64,000 nt of DNA from Olivibacter sitiensis DSM 17696 (GTDB lineage: Bacteria > Bacteroidota > Bacteroidia > Sphingobacteriales > Sphingobacteriaceae): contig NZ_ATZA01000028.1 in assembly GCF_000427965.1 (NCBI RefSeq), positions 1 to 64,000 on the forward strand, written 5' to 3'. Position 1 is the stretch's first letter. Each line of letters begins with the position of its first letter. Positions 1 through 8,151 of this stretch are shown here, piece after piece. The position numbers and the translations under genes were made by a program. The notes below the pieces were generated by a model. That model was not told where the DNA came from. It saw only the letters and a program-made list of their open reading frames with translations, and made no database searches.

Positions 1-191
1 ATAGAATCACATCGGCTGAATATTCCGAACAGCATCGTCATGAGTTGTGTCCATGAATCAAAGGTCTTGTAATAGCGGTCAGACCGGTGCTTGCTCACAA
101 GCATCTCAAATTTGTTCCTTGGAATAAAACCTAATAATTGTTTGAAGATTGGCTGACCGACTAATTTCTTTTCTGTATTTTTATCACTCAT
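1..191 (-). CDS. IS4-type transposase, N-terminal part (runs off window)
   Basis: The reverse strand reads from an ATG at 191 without a stop to the window edge, 63 residues. It includes QPIFKQLLGFIP and SKHRSDRYYKTFDSWTQL, which match the N-terminal domain (DUF4372 type) of IS4-group transposases common in Bacteroidota. This is the DNA-binding leader of a cut-and-paste transposase; the DDE core would lie outside the window. I cannot say whether the element is intact. A hairpin at 227-253 sits just upstream of the start, a usual place for a block on read-in transcription. Family assignment is by recognition only. Confidence 0.75.
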   Translation of the reverse strand, partial: MSDKNTEKKLVGQPIFKQLLGFIPRNKFEMLVSKHRSDRYYKTFDSWTQLMTMLFGIFSRCDS

Positions 192-226
192 ATTTTTAGT
201 TTGTCGTAAAACCAAAATATGAAAAA

Positions 227-253
227 AGGAGCTTGCCAGATATGGCAGCTCCT
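227..253 (-). terminator. Hairpin with U-tract upstream of the transposase
   Basis: Arms AGGAGCT and AGCTCCT plus GCCA/TGGC enclose a GATA loop, with one bulged base. On the reverse strand the stem is followed by six T, so transcripts entering the insertion sequence from outside would tend to stop before the transposase start. This is inferred from layout; read-in terminators near IS ends are well known. Confidence 0.5.
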
Positions 254-582
254 TAAATTATTTTTTGTCGGTCAGTAGTGAAAAATAAATTAATAAGAAT
301 TACGCGCTAAAGGTAGTAAAACTAACAAGCATTAATACAATAAAAACTCAAAAAGGTTTAATTTATTGTTCTGGCTTTCTTTTAGGCACTACCTACAAAA
401 AGCAGTTTGCATCATTAGCATATCTGTCATTTGAGCAAATTGGCACAGGCCTTGCAACACATATATGTTAACCTCCAAAAGGGGTGGTTTTAGCAGACCG
501 CACTATTAGGACTGACATTTTGGCTTATTCTGCCGCAAACAACAACAATTAGTACGAAAAAATAGTTAAAGAGAAAATATTG
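254..582 (+). other. Non-coding region upstream of lon
   Basis: No credible reading frame lies between the insertion sequence and lon. The stretch is AT-rich and holds a near-perfect sigma-54 -24/-12 element at 441-456. Two similar hexamers, CTGTCA (424-429) and CTGACA (513-518), flank it and might be activator half-sites. The boundary of the insertion sequence could not be located. Confidence 0.6.
441..456 (+). promoter_or_regulatory. Sigma-54 (RpoN) -24/-12 promoter of lon
   Basis: TGGCACAGGCCTTGCA has the GG and GC doublets exactly ten bases apart and fits the consensus TGGCACRNNNNTTGCW at every defined position. Transcription would start near 467, giving a leader of about 115 bases before lon. 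No good TTTG/TAnnTTTG promoter was seen here. Sigma-54 needs an enhancer-binding activator; none is encoded in this window. Confidence 0.6.
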
Positions 583-3039
583 ATGAGCAAACACGATCTA
601 TACGACTTCAATCAAGCATTTCCGATAATAAACGAAGACACCGAATTTTTCCCTCTTTTCTCGCAACAGGACGAAGAGGATATGACAAATGAATCCATTC
701 CAGAAATCTTACCCATACTTCCATTGAGGAATACCGTGCTCTTTCCAGGGGTCGTAATTCCCATTACCGTTGGCCGTAACAAGTCCATTAAGTTAATCAA
801 GGAAGCCTATAAGGGCAATAAAACCATCGGGGTGGTAGCTCAAAGGGAAACCGCGGTTGAAGATCCGCTATTTGACGATCTCTTTAAAGTAGGCACCATT
901 GCAGTAATTATCAAAATGCTCCAAATGCCCGATGGCAATACGACCGTGATTCTTCAGGGCAAGCAACGAGTTCATCTGGTCGAGGAAGTTCAAAACGAAC
1001 CTTATCTAAAAGCGCGCATCAATCGATTTGAGGAAAAGGATAAGCCGAAAGGAAAAGAATTCAATGCATTGATAGCATCCATCAAGGAGCTAGCCATGCA
1101 GATTATACAATTATCTCCAAATATCCCTAGTGAGACGGGCATCGCTATTAAGAATATCGAGAGCACCTCTTTCCTTATCAATTTCATATCCAGCAATATG
1201 AATACCGACCTGATCAAAAAGCAGGAATTGCTTGAAACGGTCAACTTGCAAGATAGGGCAAGAATAGTATTGGAACAATTGACCGTGGAAGTTCAGTTGC
1301 TGGAGCTTAAAAATCAGATACAGAACAAGGTGAAAATCGACCTTGATAAGCAGCAGCGTGACTATTTCCTAAATCAACAACTCAAAACCATTCAAGAGGA
1401 ATTGGGTGGCAACAGTCCTGATTTGGAAATTGAAGAACTCCGCAAAAGAGGCAAGTCAAAAAAGTGGAGTAAGGAAGTCAATGAGCATTTCAACAAGGAG
1501 CTCGACAAATTGGCACGTATCAACCCCGTTGCTGCTGATTATTCGGTACAGGCTAATTACCTGGAGCTTCTTTTGGATCTTCCCTGGAGGGAATTTACCA
1601 AGGACAACTTTGATCTGAAACATGCTGTACGGATTCTAGAAAAGGAGCATTATGGCCTCGAGAAAGTCAAAAAGCGTATTATAGAATACTTGGCAGTTCT
1701 CAAACTGAAAAAAGACATGAAGGCTCCCATATTATGCCTAGTAGGCCCTCCGGGAGTTGGAAAAACATCGCTAGGCAAATCCATAGCCAAAGCTTTGGGC
1801 AGAAAGTATGTGCGTATGGCTTTGGGAGGTGTGCGCGATGAAGCCGAAATAAGAGGACATAGAAAGACGTATATAGGCGCAATGCCGGGCCGTATTGTTC
1901 AATCGATAAAAAAGGCCAAAAGCTCCAATCCTGTATTCGTTTTGGACGAGATCGACAAGGTAGGAAACGACTATAAAGGCGACCCCTCGTCTGCCTTATT
2001 GGAGGTGTTGGATCCAGAACAGAACAATGCCTTTTACGACCATTATGTAGAGTTGGACTACGATCTTTCAAACGTCATGTTTATTGCTACGGCCAACTCA
2101 TTGTCCAATATACAACCGGCCTTGCTGGATAGAATGGAAATTATAGAGGTAAATGGATATACCATCGAAGAGAAGATCGAGATTGCAAAAAAACACTTGC
2201 TTCCCAAGCAGCGTGAGCAGCATGGCCTTACTAGCAAGGACATTTCACTCAAAGGCCCTGTCATAGAAAAGGTCATTGAATCATACACGAGGGAATCCGG
2301 CGTTCGTGGCCTAGAAAAAAAGATTGGTTCGCTGGTAAGAGGAGTGGCTACGCACATCGTGATGGAAGATCCCGTTGGCCCGTCCTTGACCATGAAAGAC
2401 GTGGAAGATATATTGGGCGCCCCCATTTATGATAAAGATGCCTATGAAAACAATCATGTAGCCGGTGTGGTAACAGGCTTGGCCTGGACGCAGGTGGGTG
2501 GCGATATCCTATTCATTGAATCGAGCCTTAGCCCTGGCAAAGGGAAATTGACCCTTACAGGCAACCTTGGTGATGTCATGAAAGAATCGGCAGGCATTGC
2601 CATGGCCTACATCAGGGCCCATGCCCAGGATTTCGGCATTGACTATAAGCTCTTTGACAAGTGGGACGTGCACATCCACGTGCCTGCCGGCGCCACTCCC
2701 AAAGACGGCCCTTCGGCAGGAATCACGATGCTCACGGCCCTCGTATCGGCGTTCACGCAAAGAAAAGTACGTGAGAGACTTGCAATGACCGGAGAGATAA
2801 CCCTGCGGGGTAAGGTACTTCCCGTAGGCGGCATCAAAGAAAAAATACTGGCAGCCAAAAGAGCCAATGTAAGGGATATCATTCTTTCCAAATCCAATGA
2901 AAAAGACATAAAGGAAATAAAAGAGTCGTATATAAATGACCTTCATTTCCATTATGTGACGGAAATGAGCGAAGTCATCGATTATGCCCTTCTAAAAGAA
3001 AAAGTAAAAAAACCGATTGATTTTTCCATGGGAGCATGA
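583..3039 (+). CDS. lon: Endopeptidase La (Lon protease)
   Basis: ATP-dependent serine protease of the cytoplasm that degrades misfolded and short-lived regulatory proteins as a hexamer. The 818 residues show the N-terminal substrate-binding domain (about 42-240), a helical region, the AAA+ module with Walker A GPPGVGKTS near 388 and Walker B VFVLDEIDKV near 450, and the protease domain with catalytic Ser in DGPSAG near 711 and Lys in GGIKEK near 754. Length fits the family. An in-frame TTG lies one codon earlier at 580, but the ATG at 583 is preferred. The gene stands alone behind a sigma-54-like promoter, which suggests stress control, and faces mscS tail to tail. Confidence 0.97.
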   Translation: MSKHDLYDFNQAFPIINEDTEFFPLFSQQDEEDMTNESIPEILPILPLRNTVLFPGVVIPITVGRNKSIKLIKEAYKGNKTIGVVAQRETAVEDPLFDDLFKVGTIAVIIKMLQMPDGNTTVILQGKQRVHLVEEVQNEPYLKARINRFEEKDKPKGKEFNALIASIKELAMQIIQLSPNIPSETGIAIKNIESTSFLINFISSNMNTDLIKKQELLETVNLQDRARIVLEQLTVEVQLLELKNQIQNKVKIDLDKQQRDYFLNQQLKTIQEELGGNSPDLEIEELRKRGKSKKWSKEVNEHFNKELDKLARINPVAADYSVQANYLELLLDLPWREFTKDNFDLKHAVRILEKEHYGLEKVKKRIIEYLAVLKLKKDMKAPILCLVGPPGVGKTSLGKSIAKALGRKYVRMALGGVRDEAEIRGHRKTYIGAMPGRIVQSIKKAKSSNPVFVLDEIDKVGNDYKGDPSSALLEVLDPEQNNAFYDHYVELDYDLSNVMFIATANSLSNIQPALLDRMEIIEVNGYTIEEKIEIAKKHLLPKQREQHGLTSKDISLKGPVIEKVIESYTRESGVRGLEKKIGSLVRGVATHIVMEDPVGPSLTMKDVEDILGAPIYDKDAYENNHVAGVVTGLAWTQVGGDILFIESSLSPGKGKLTLTGNLGDVMKESAGIAMAYIRAHAQDFGIDYKLFDKWDVHIHVPAGATPKDGPSAGITMLTALVSAFTQRKVRERLAMTGEITLRGKVLPVGGIKEKILAAKRANVRDIILSKSNEKDIKEIKESYINDLHFHYVTEMSEVIDYALLKEKVKKPIDFSMGA

Positions 3040-3045
3040 TAATCC

Positions 3046-3084
3046 AATTCGTAGGTACGGGTACAAATTCCGTATCTACGAATT
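3046..3084. terminator. Long hairpin between convergent lon and mscS
   Basis: Two 15-base arms, 3046-3060 and 3070-3084, are complementary except for one G-T pair and enclose nine bases. The hairpin lies between the two stop codons and covers the mscS stop. No T-run follows on either strand, so it may be a dispersed palindrome or an RNA-stabilising structure as well as a terminator. Confidence 0.5.
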
Positions 3085-3960
3085 ACCCATATTGGAAACG
3101 ATTGCTTCCATCATTAACTTTTTTAGTTTTTGTCTGTTTTGTTTTCCCTGAGGAGTCAACAAAAACTGCACTTTGTGCCGTACATGATCTTTCATTATGG
3201 ACAGCACCTTAAGCCTAAAACTGTTCGCAACCACATCCTCCGTTCTGTCCTCTATGATTTTCTTCAACCGCATTTCCAGCTGTTCGTTATGTGCCGACAA
3301 GTTAAGCGGTAGCTCAAATTCGATAGTTACCATTCTAGTATTGTGCACAGACTGGTTTACGATATTGGAAGTAAACACAAGGTTGTTGGGAATCATAACG
3401 ATATCATCGTCATCATTGAGCAGCACAATATTGGTCAAGGTAATATCTACCACCTTACCCTGCTGATCGGCCATTTTTATATAGTCGCCTAAGGCAATCT
3501 GATCCGAAAACATCACGATAAGCCCACTGATCATATTGGTGATGTACTCCTTGAACAGCAAGGCAATAGCCATAGCGACGATGGTGATGCTCGTAATAAA
3601 TTGTACGGGGTCTATCTTGAGCAATAACATAAATGCGATGACCAAGAAAACGGAATTGATGACAGAGGCGATACGGTTTATGCCCAGCACAAAACTACCC
3701 CTAGTATGACTGGTATAGGCAGATCTTCTAATATACAGCATGATAATCACCATCCTGCTAATGGAGACAACGATGTTGACTATCAGAAAAGTACTTAAGG
3801 CATAGGCAGCCCTACCCAGAAAAGGTCTACTGTCATAAAATTCGCTATACTCCTCAAAACTATAGGCGAGCGGGAGATAAATAGCAATTTTTATCAGCAA
3901 GATGACAATTTCCCGCCTGTTCTTTATCTTTCGCTTGTAGTACTCTTCTTGTGGGTTCAT
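3076..3960 (-). CDS. MscS-family mechanosensitive channel protein
   Basis: Inner-membrane protein of 294 residues with hydrophobic segments near 19-40, 52-78, 92-115 and 118-150, followed by a soluble beta-rich domain. The pore-helix region and the MscS beta-domain sequences SDQIALGDYIKM and VMIPNNLVFTSNIVN are typical of the family, which opens under membrane tension to release solutes or couples to a specific ligand. The protein is slightly longer at the N-terminus than E. coli MscS. It starts at an ATG 25 bases downstream of the mqnA stop on the same strand, so it may be read with the menaquinone operon, although it has no evident link to that pathway. Confidence 0.88.
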   Translation of the reverse strand: MNPQEEYYKRKIKNRREIVILLIKIAIYLPLAYSFEEYSEFYDSRPFLGRAAYALSTFLIVNIVVSISRMVIIMLYIRRSAYTSHTRGSFVLGINRIASVINSVFLVIAFMLLLKIDPVQFITSITIVAMAIALLFKEYITNMISGLIVMFSDQIALGDYIKMADQQGKVVDITLTNIVLLNDDDDIVMIPNNLVFTSNIVNQSVHNTRMVTIEFELPLNLSAHNEQLEMRLKKIIEDRTEDVVANSFRLKVLSIMKDHVRHKVQFLLTPQGKQNRQKLKKLMMEAIVSNMGNS

Positions 3961-3985
3961 ACAAAGACAATATACGATAAAACGG

Positions 3986-4759
3986 CTATATGACCTGTTC
4001 TGTTTTTTGCAGATATGGATGGGTAATATGCTGCTCGCTAAGCTGAATCATATAGTTATGGAAAAGCGATATAGCTTTGCGCTTGTTTTCATCCAAATCA
4101 AAATCGATGCTATACATCAAGTAGTGTGCAATGTCAAAATCACTCCTTTTGGGCAATTGTGCTATTACCTCCTTCCTATGTTTCAGGCCAAAAGACATAG
4201 CCTCATTGAATCTATGGATAAATGCAGGCGGTAATACCTTATTAGATGCCCATACGGCAAAGGCAAAAGGTAAGCCTACAAAATTCATCCAACATTCGGC
4301 CAAATCGTAGGCATACGAATATTCCTTCGCCTTGCCAAAAGTCCTATCACCTATCAATACAAAAGCATCGGCCGGCTCATCTTCCTTTGCAAAGGAAACC
4401 TCCTTTTTCCAATGAAAGGTCAATAAAACCATTGCCAAGTTATTGGACGTACGAGATTGCTTATCTAAGCGAATGGTGTTGATTTGTTCAATAGGCTTAT
4501 TGCTGAAAATAAAGACGGAATTAACAGCCCCACTGGCACCTATGCAATAGTCACCAATAATATCATGTGACGACATGTCTAAAAGAGCCGCCACCGGCAC
4601 CAGGCCTAAGTCCACTTCATTATTTATGAGCTTTCTGGCACAAGTACTGGGAACGTCCAAGACCAAATTTATCATATCTTGTACTCCTCCATGCTCCAGG
4701 CCGTAAATAAACGGTTTGCTATTGGTATAAGATACCGCAGAAATCCTTACTTTATCCAT
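3986..4759 (-). CDS. mqnA: Chorismate dehydratase (menaquinone biosynthesis)
   Basis: MqnA converts chorismate to 3-enolpyruvyl-benzoate, the first committed step of the futalosine route to menaquinone. The 257 residues have the family's periplasmic-binding-protein-like fold with the N-terminal signature ISAVSYTNSKPF and the later EVDLGLVPVAAL. It overlaps the upstream histidine-phosphatase gene by 13 bases, so the two are translationally linked, and mqnE lies just before that. mqnC sits 10 kb away on the other strand. mqnB and mqnD are not in the window. Confidence 0.93.
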   Translation of the reverse strand: MDKVRISAVSYTNSKPFIYGLEHGGVQDMINLVLDVPSTCARKLINNEVDLGLVPVAALLDMSSHDIIGDYCIGASGAVNSVFIFSNKPIEQINTIRLDKQSRTSNNLAMVLLTFHWKKEVSFAKEDEPADAFVLIGDRTFGKAKEYSYAYDLAECWMNFVGLPFAFAVWASNKVLPPAFIHRFNEAMSFGLKHRKEVIAQLPKRSDFDIAHYLMYSIDFDLDENKRKAISLFHNYMIQLSEQHITHPYLQKTEQVI

Positions 4760-5385
4760 TCGCTGTCAATTCCCTCCAAATGCGATATATTATAAAAATC
4801 GATGATCTCAAAACGTACCCCATCGTACAGTACTTTGTACAATGCCGTATTGGTATGTGGAAACTCATCCATCCGTGAAAGATCTATCCCGAGGAGCAGG
4901 CAAAGCAATAGACGAATAGCCCTGCCATGCATGCATACCAGCACTTTGGAATGCGTAGACATGGTATTCAAAATATAATCTATTGCTTGTTCTTGCCTTT
5001 TTTTCACCTGATTGGGTGTCTCTCCATTTTCCACACAAGAATCCAGCTCTCCATTGCACCAACCTTGAGTAAGGGCCAAAAAACCGCTCAAGACCTCCTC
5101 CGTTTGCTCCTTACCTTCGTAGATACCCCAACTTATCTCATCAAGACCTTCCAATTGCTCCCATGGAATGCCCGATTGGATAAAGCCGTCGACGGTTTGG
5201 TGAGTCCGCAAAAGCGTTGACGTGAATAATTTCTCAAACGGCACGCTCTTATAAAATTCATAAAATAGTTCCGCCTGTTTCAGGCCGGTTTCGTTCAGGG
5301 GAGAGTTTACTCCCCTACCCTGAACTATGCCCTTTTTATTGAGATCTGTTTCTCCGTGACGTATTATATACAATATTTTCTCCAA
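4747..5385 (-). CDS. Histidine phosphatase family protein inside the mqn operon
   Basis: Phosphoglycerate-mutase-like phosphatase of about 212 residues. The phosphohistidine motif IIRHGETDLN is near the N-terminus, the acidic residue lies in SWGIYEGKE, and the second catalytic His is in VCMHGRAIR. No ATG precedes the RHGE motif. The frame opens with TTG at 5406 and again at 5385, and I prefer 5385 (MEKILYIIRHGET) by comparison with relatives. It sits between mqnE (51-71 bases away) and mqnA (13-base overlap). The substrate is unknown; the family covers small phosphate esters, nucleotides and cofactor phosphates. A role in menaquinone synthesis is inference from position only. Confidence 0.85.
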   Translation of the reverse strand: MEKILYIIRHGETDLNKKGIVQGRGVNSPLNETGLKQAELFYEFYKSVPFEKLFTSTLLRTHQTVDGFIQSGIPWEQLEGLDEISWGIYEGKEQTEEVLSGFLALTQGWCNGELDSCVENGETPNQVKKRQEQAIDYILNTMSTHSKVLVCMHGRAIRLLLCLLLGIDLSRMDEFPHTNTALYKVLYDGVRFEIIDFYNISHLEGIDSEWIK

Positions 5386-5456
5386 GTCGAATAAATTTAA
5401 AAACAAAGGGGAATTAAACCTTTCAGATCACAGCTGTTAACAAGTGTCGGAATCAA

Positions 5457-6662
5457 TTAATGGTTGTCCAAGACGGGTAAACTATAGTAGTTCACTTTTT
5501 CTGTCTCCTTCTCTTCAAACACATAGTCTTGATAGTCTGTGACGATATGGTACAAGGTGTCCCGTTCAATGGGGTGACGCCCTACCTGTTTTATGAGCTC
5601 TACCAACTGACGGGTACTCATGGCCGGATTTTGCTCCTCCGAGCCCGCCATGGAATATATCTTAGTGGTATCGTCCAAAGTACCGTCTATATCGTCCACT
5701 CCGTAACTCAAGGACAACTGCGCCGTATCCCTACTAATCATGGCCCAATATGCTTTTATATGAGGGAAATTATCGAGATAAATTCGCGCTATCGCATAAT
5801 TTCTCAAGTCCTCGATGACACTTACCTCATCCACATGCGACATCTGATTGTCTTTGTTGCGAAACTTGAGGGGAATAAATGATTGAAATCCGCCAGTACG
5901 GTCCTGCAATTGGCGAAGCCTTTCCATGTGATCCACTCTATGCCAGAATTTTTCAATATGGCCATAAAGCATGGTCGCATTGGAGTGCATACCTAGCTTG
6001 TGCCACTCCTCATGAATGGACAACCATTGATCTGCATCGCATTTGTCTTTACATATATGATCTCTTATTTCGGGATGAAAAATTTCGGCTCCTCCTCCGG
6101 GCATAGATTCCAGACCGGACTCCTTCATCATGCGCATGCCCGTAGCGTAGTCTACCTTTGCTTTTTTGAAGATATAATGGTATTCTACAGGTGTGAGCGC
6201 CTTAACATGTAAGTCCTTCCTATGGCGCTTGATAGCTGCAAAGAGATCCATATAGAATTTCATATTGTATTGCGGCAATACCCCTCCCACGATATGCACC
6301 TCGGTGACAGCCTCATCATCATACCCCTTGACCGTCTCCAACATGCTCTCCATAGTGGCCTCCCACCCTTCTTCCTTTTGCTTGATGAGCCTACTATAAG
6401 AACAAAACTTACAATCGTATACACAAAGATTGGTGGGTTCTATATGAAAATTGCGGTTAAAATAAGTGTAATTGCCATTCTTTTTCTCACGTATATAATT
6501 GGCAAGAACGCCCAAATAACCCAATTCCCCCTTTTCGTACAGCAGGACACCTTCCTCAAAACTTATCCGTTCACCTCGCTTCACCTTGACGGCAATTGCC
6601 TTCAAATCTGCAGCAAGCAGCTTATTTTCTATCAATAGATCCAACCTACTTTCAACTTCCAT
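5457..6662 (-). CDS. mqnE: Aminofutalosine synthase (radical SAM)
   Basis: MqnE joins 3-enolpyruvyl-benzoate and S-adenosylmethionine into 6-amino-6-deoxyfutalosine by radical chemistry. The 401 residues contain the radical SAM cluster motif CVYDCKFCSY (CX3CX2C) near residue 80 and the downstream GGGAEIF typical of the MqnE/MqnC/CofH group. Start is an ATG at 6662 behind a plausible Bacteroidota promoter (6683-6714). It heads an operon with the histidine phosphatase and mqnA. Distinguished from MqnC by its closer sequence and its place beside mqnA. Confidence 0.92.
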   Translation of the reverse strand: MEVESRLDLLIENKLLAADLKAIAVKVKRGERISFEEGVLLYEKGELGYLGVLANYIREKKNGNYTYFNRNFHIEPTNLCVYDCKFCSYSRLIKQKEEGWEATMESMLETVKGYDDEAVTEVHIVGGVLPQYNMKFYMDLFAAIKRHRKDLHVKALTPVEYHYIFKKAKVDYATGMRMMKESGLESMPGGGAEIFHPEIRDHICKDKCDADQWLSIHEEWHKLGMHSNATMLYGHIEKFWHRVDHMERLRQLQDRTGGFQSFIPLKFRNKDNQMSHVDEVSVIEDLRNYAIARIYLDNFPHIKAYWAMISRDTAQLSLSYGVDDIDGTLDDTTKIYSMAGSEEQNPAMSTRQLVELIKQVGRHPIERDTLYHIVTDYQDYVFEEKETEKVNYYSLPVLDNH

Positions 6663-6682
6663 ACTGCTATTATCTGTTCGAA

Positions 6683-6714
6683 CAAACTTATAGATTTTTG
6701 CTTAAAACCACAAT
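6683..6714 (-). promoter_or_regulatory. Bacteroidota-type promoter of mqnE
   Basis: On the reverse strand TAAGTTTG (6683-6690) is an exact TAnnTTTG -7 element, and ATTG (6711-6714) 20 bases upstream is a one-mismatch -33 element. The start point would fall near 6677, only about 15 bases before the ATG. A perfect 10-bp palindrome TGTTCGAACA (6675-6684) covers that start and could be an operator. Confidence 0.55.
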
Positions 6715-6760
6715 CCACATCCAAGCTATTGACAAAGTATTGACTTCAACTTATTATTTA

Positions 6761-6786
6761 GAGCATGCTGTTCGACGATCATGCTC
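6761..6786. promoter_or_regulatory. Inverted repeat upstream of mqnE
   Basis: Arms GAGCATG and CATGCTC are perfect and separated by 12 bases. It lies about 70 bp upstream of the mqnE promoter, in a 277-base gap before a divergent GNAT gene with no other recognisable gene. It could be an operator or a weak hairpin; nothing identifies a binding protein. Confidence 0.3.
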
Positions 6787-6939
6787 CATACACATTCCGT
6801 CTCTATTTAAAAATGGAAGAAAAAAAACATCAATGCCTAAACAATGCAACACACAAAAATGTTATAAAAATGCTAACCTTGGAACAATAAAGCGTGGCCA
6901 CTAGCAGCAACTAATTAAAAACATTTAACCCTGTGTCCC

Positions 6940-7491
6940 ATGAAAAACTTAAAAAATCAAGAAGTGATTTTAAGAAAACTTAGCATAGAAGAAGCTGAGA
7001 TTTTCAATGACATTCACTACCGTCCAGTCTTATATGGTAAAATAGACTGTGACAATTACGCCCAAGAAGATAATGCAATAGATTTTACTAAACGTATGCT
7101 ATGGCTTTGTAAGTTCATCTACACTATCCGATTGAAGGATAAACCACAAGAAATCATAGGAACTTGCACGCTCTATAATTGGGACAAGGAAAGTAAAAGT
7201 GTGCATTTTGGCGGTTCTTTACAGCCCAAATATTGGGGAAATGGATTTATGGCTGCTGCTCTTAGTCAGATGCTGGAATTGGCAAAATACTGCCTGGGGG
7301 CAAAGCAAATAAAAATAAACATCAAACCTGAAAATGAACAAGCATGCAGGATGGCCTATAAACTTGGTTTTTCAATCCATAGACAAGCGTCAGATTGTAC
7401 AATACTGCGTAGGAAAATAGATGTGAAGCCATTCGATGGCGCGTTGATAAAGCATAATAATATGAATAAGAATCTGCAACAGGCAGGTTGA
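6940..7491 (+). CDS. GNAT-family N-acetyltransferase (RimJ/RimL-like)
   Basis: Predicted acetyl-CoA-dependent N-acetyltransferase, 183 residues. The C-terminal half shows the acetyl-CoA-binding pattern YWGNGFMAAAL near 103 and the later NEQACRMAYKLGF, as in RimJ/RimL-type enzymes that acetylate protein N-termini or small amines. The first 60 residues are less conserved. It is separated from the downstream cytochrome c gene by only 16 bases and may be co-transcribed. Substrate unknown. Confidence 0.8.
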   Translation: MKNLKNQEVILRKLSIEEAEIFNDIHYRPVLYGKIDCDNYAQEDNAIDFTKRMLWLCKFIYTIRLKDKPQEIIGTCTLYNWDKESKSVHFGGSLQPKYWGNGFMAAALSQMLELAKYCLGAKQIKINIKPENEQACRMAYKLGFSIHRQASDCTILRRKIDVKPFDGALIKHNNMNKNLQQAG

Positions 7492-7507
7492 GTATACGGA
7501 GATTTTT

Positions 7508-8128
7508 ATGACATTGCAATTCCCCAAAGAACAAATTAACTATTATTATATTGCTATATTCTTTGCGATATGCACCTTCTCAAGCTATGCGTATGGCCAG
7601 GACCTACAAGAAGGAAAGGCACTTTTCAACAGCAAATGTACCGCTTGTCATGCGATAGACAGGGACATGGTAGGCCCTAGACTGGCAGGAATCTCCCAAA
7701 AAAGGGACGAAGCTTGGCTATTGAAGTGGATTAGAAACTCACCTGCCATGATAGCCGAAGGCGATGAGCAGGCCGTCACGCTTTTTGAAGGGCATGACAA
7801 GGTGATGATGACTCCTTTTCCCGATCTTTCTAACGACAACATAAGAAATATCTTGGCTTACATAGAACAAGAAACTGCTGCCGCAAAGCCCACCGCGGTG
7901 ACTCCCGGTACCGCACAATCTCAACAATCACAAACCGCTCCGTTCTTAAATTGGATGACGGGTATATTTGCCTTGGTGCTCCTCTTTGCATTATTTGCCA
8001 TCCTGGCCTTGGGAAAGGTCATCAAAATCTTGGAGAAACATCTCTTATCTAGTGACTATAAGTTAAAGGCTACAAAAAGAGAAGACCTACCTAGCCCCAT
8101 CAACAAAGAAGAGCACCTGCATGGATAA
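7508..8128 (+). CDS. Membrane-anchored c-type cytochrome
   Basis: 206-residue mono-heme cytochrome c. An N-terminal signal segment ends near FSSYAYGQ, the heme site CTACH lies near residue 45, the probable Met ligand is in VMMTPFPDLS near 98, and a transmembrane helix near 150-175 is followed by a basic cytoplasmic tail. The heme domain resembles the stand-alone cytochrome c that precedes alternative complex III genes in many Bacteroidota, suggesting electron transfer between quinol oxidoreductase and terminal oxidase. Here no other respiratory gene is adjacent. That link is family-based inference. Confidence 0.85.
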   Translation: MTLQFPKEQINYYYIAIFFAICTFSSYAYGQDLQEGKALFNSKCTACHAIDRDMVGPRLAGISQKRDEAWLLKWIRNSPAMIAEGDEQAVTLFEGHDKVMMTPFPDLSNDNIRNILAYIEQETAAAKPTAVTPGTAQSQQSQTAPFLNWMTGIFALVLLFALFAILALGKVIKILEKHLLSSDYKLKATKREDLPSPINKEEHLHG

Positions 8129-8151
8129 TATAGTGTGCCGCAAGGGGCTGA

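Noticed and set aside
1700-2071. 123-codon reverse frame inside lon
   Set aside because: Antisense to the conserved AAA+ module and of implausible composition.
2509-2952. 147-codon reverse-strand frame opposite the lon protease domain
   Set aside because: It lies wholly antisense to a strongly conserved coding region, and its translation resembles no family I know. Treated as a shadow frame.
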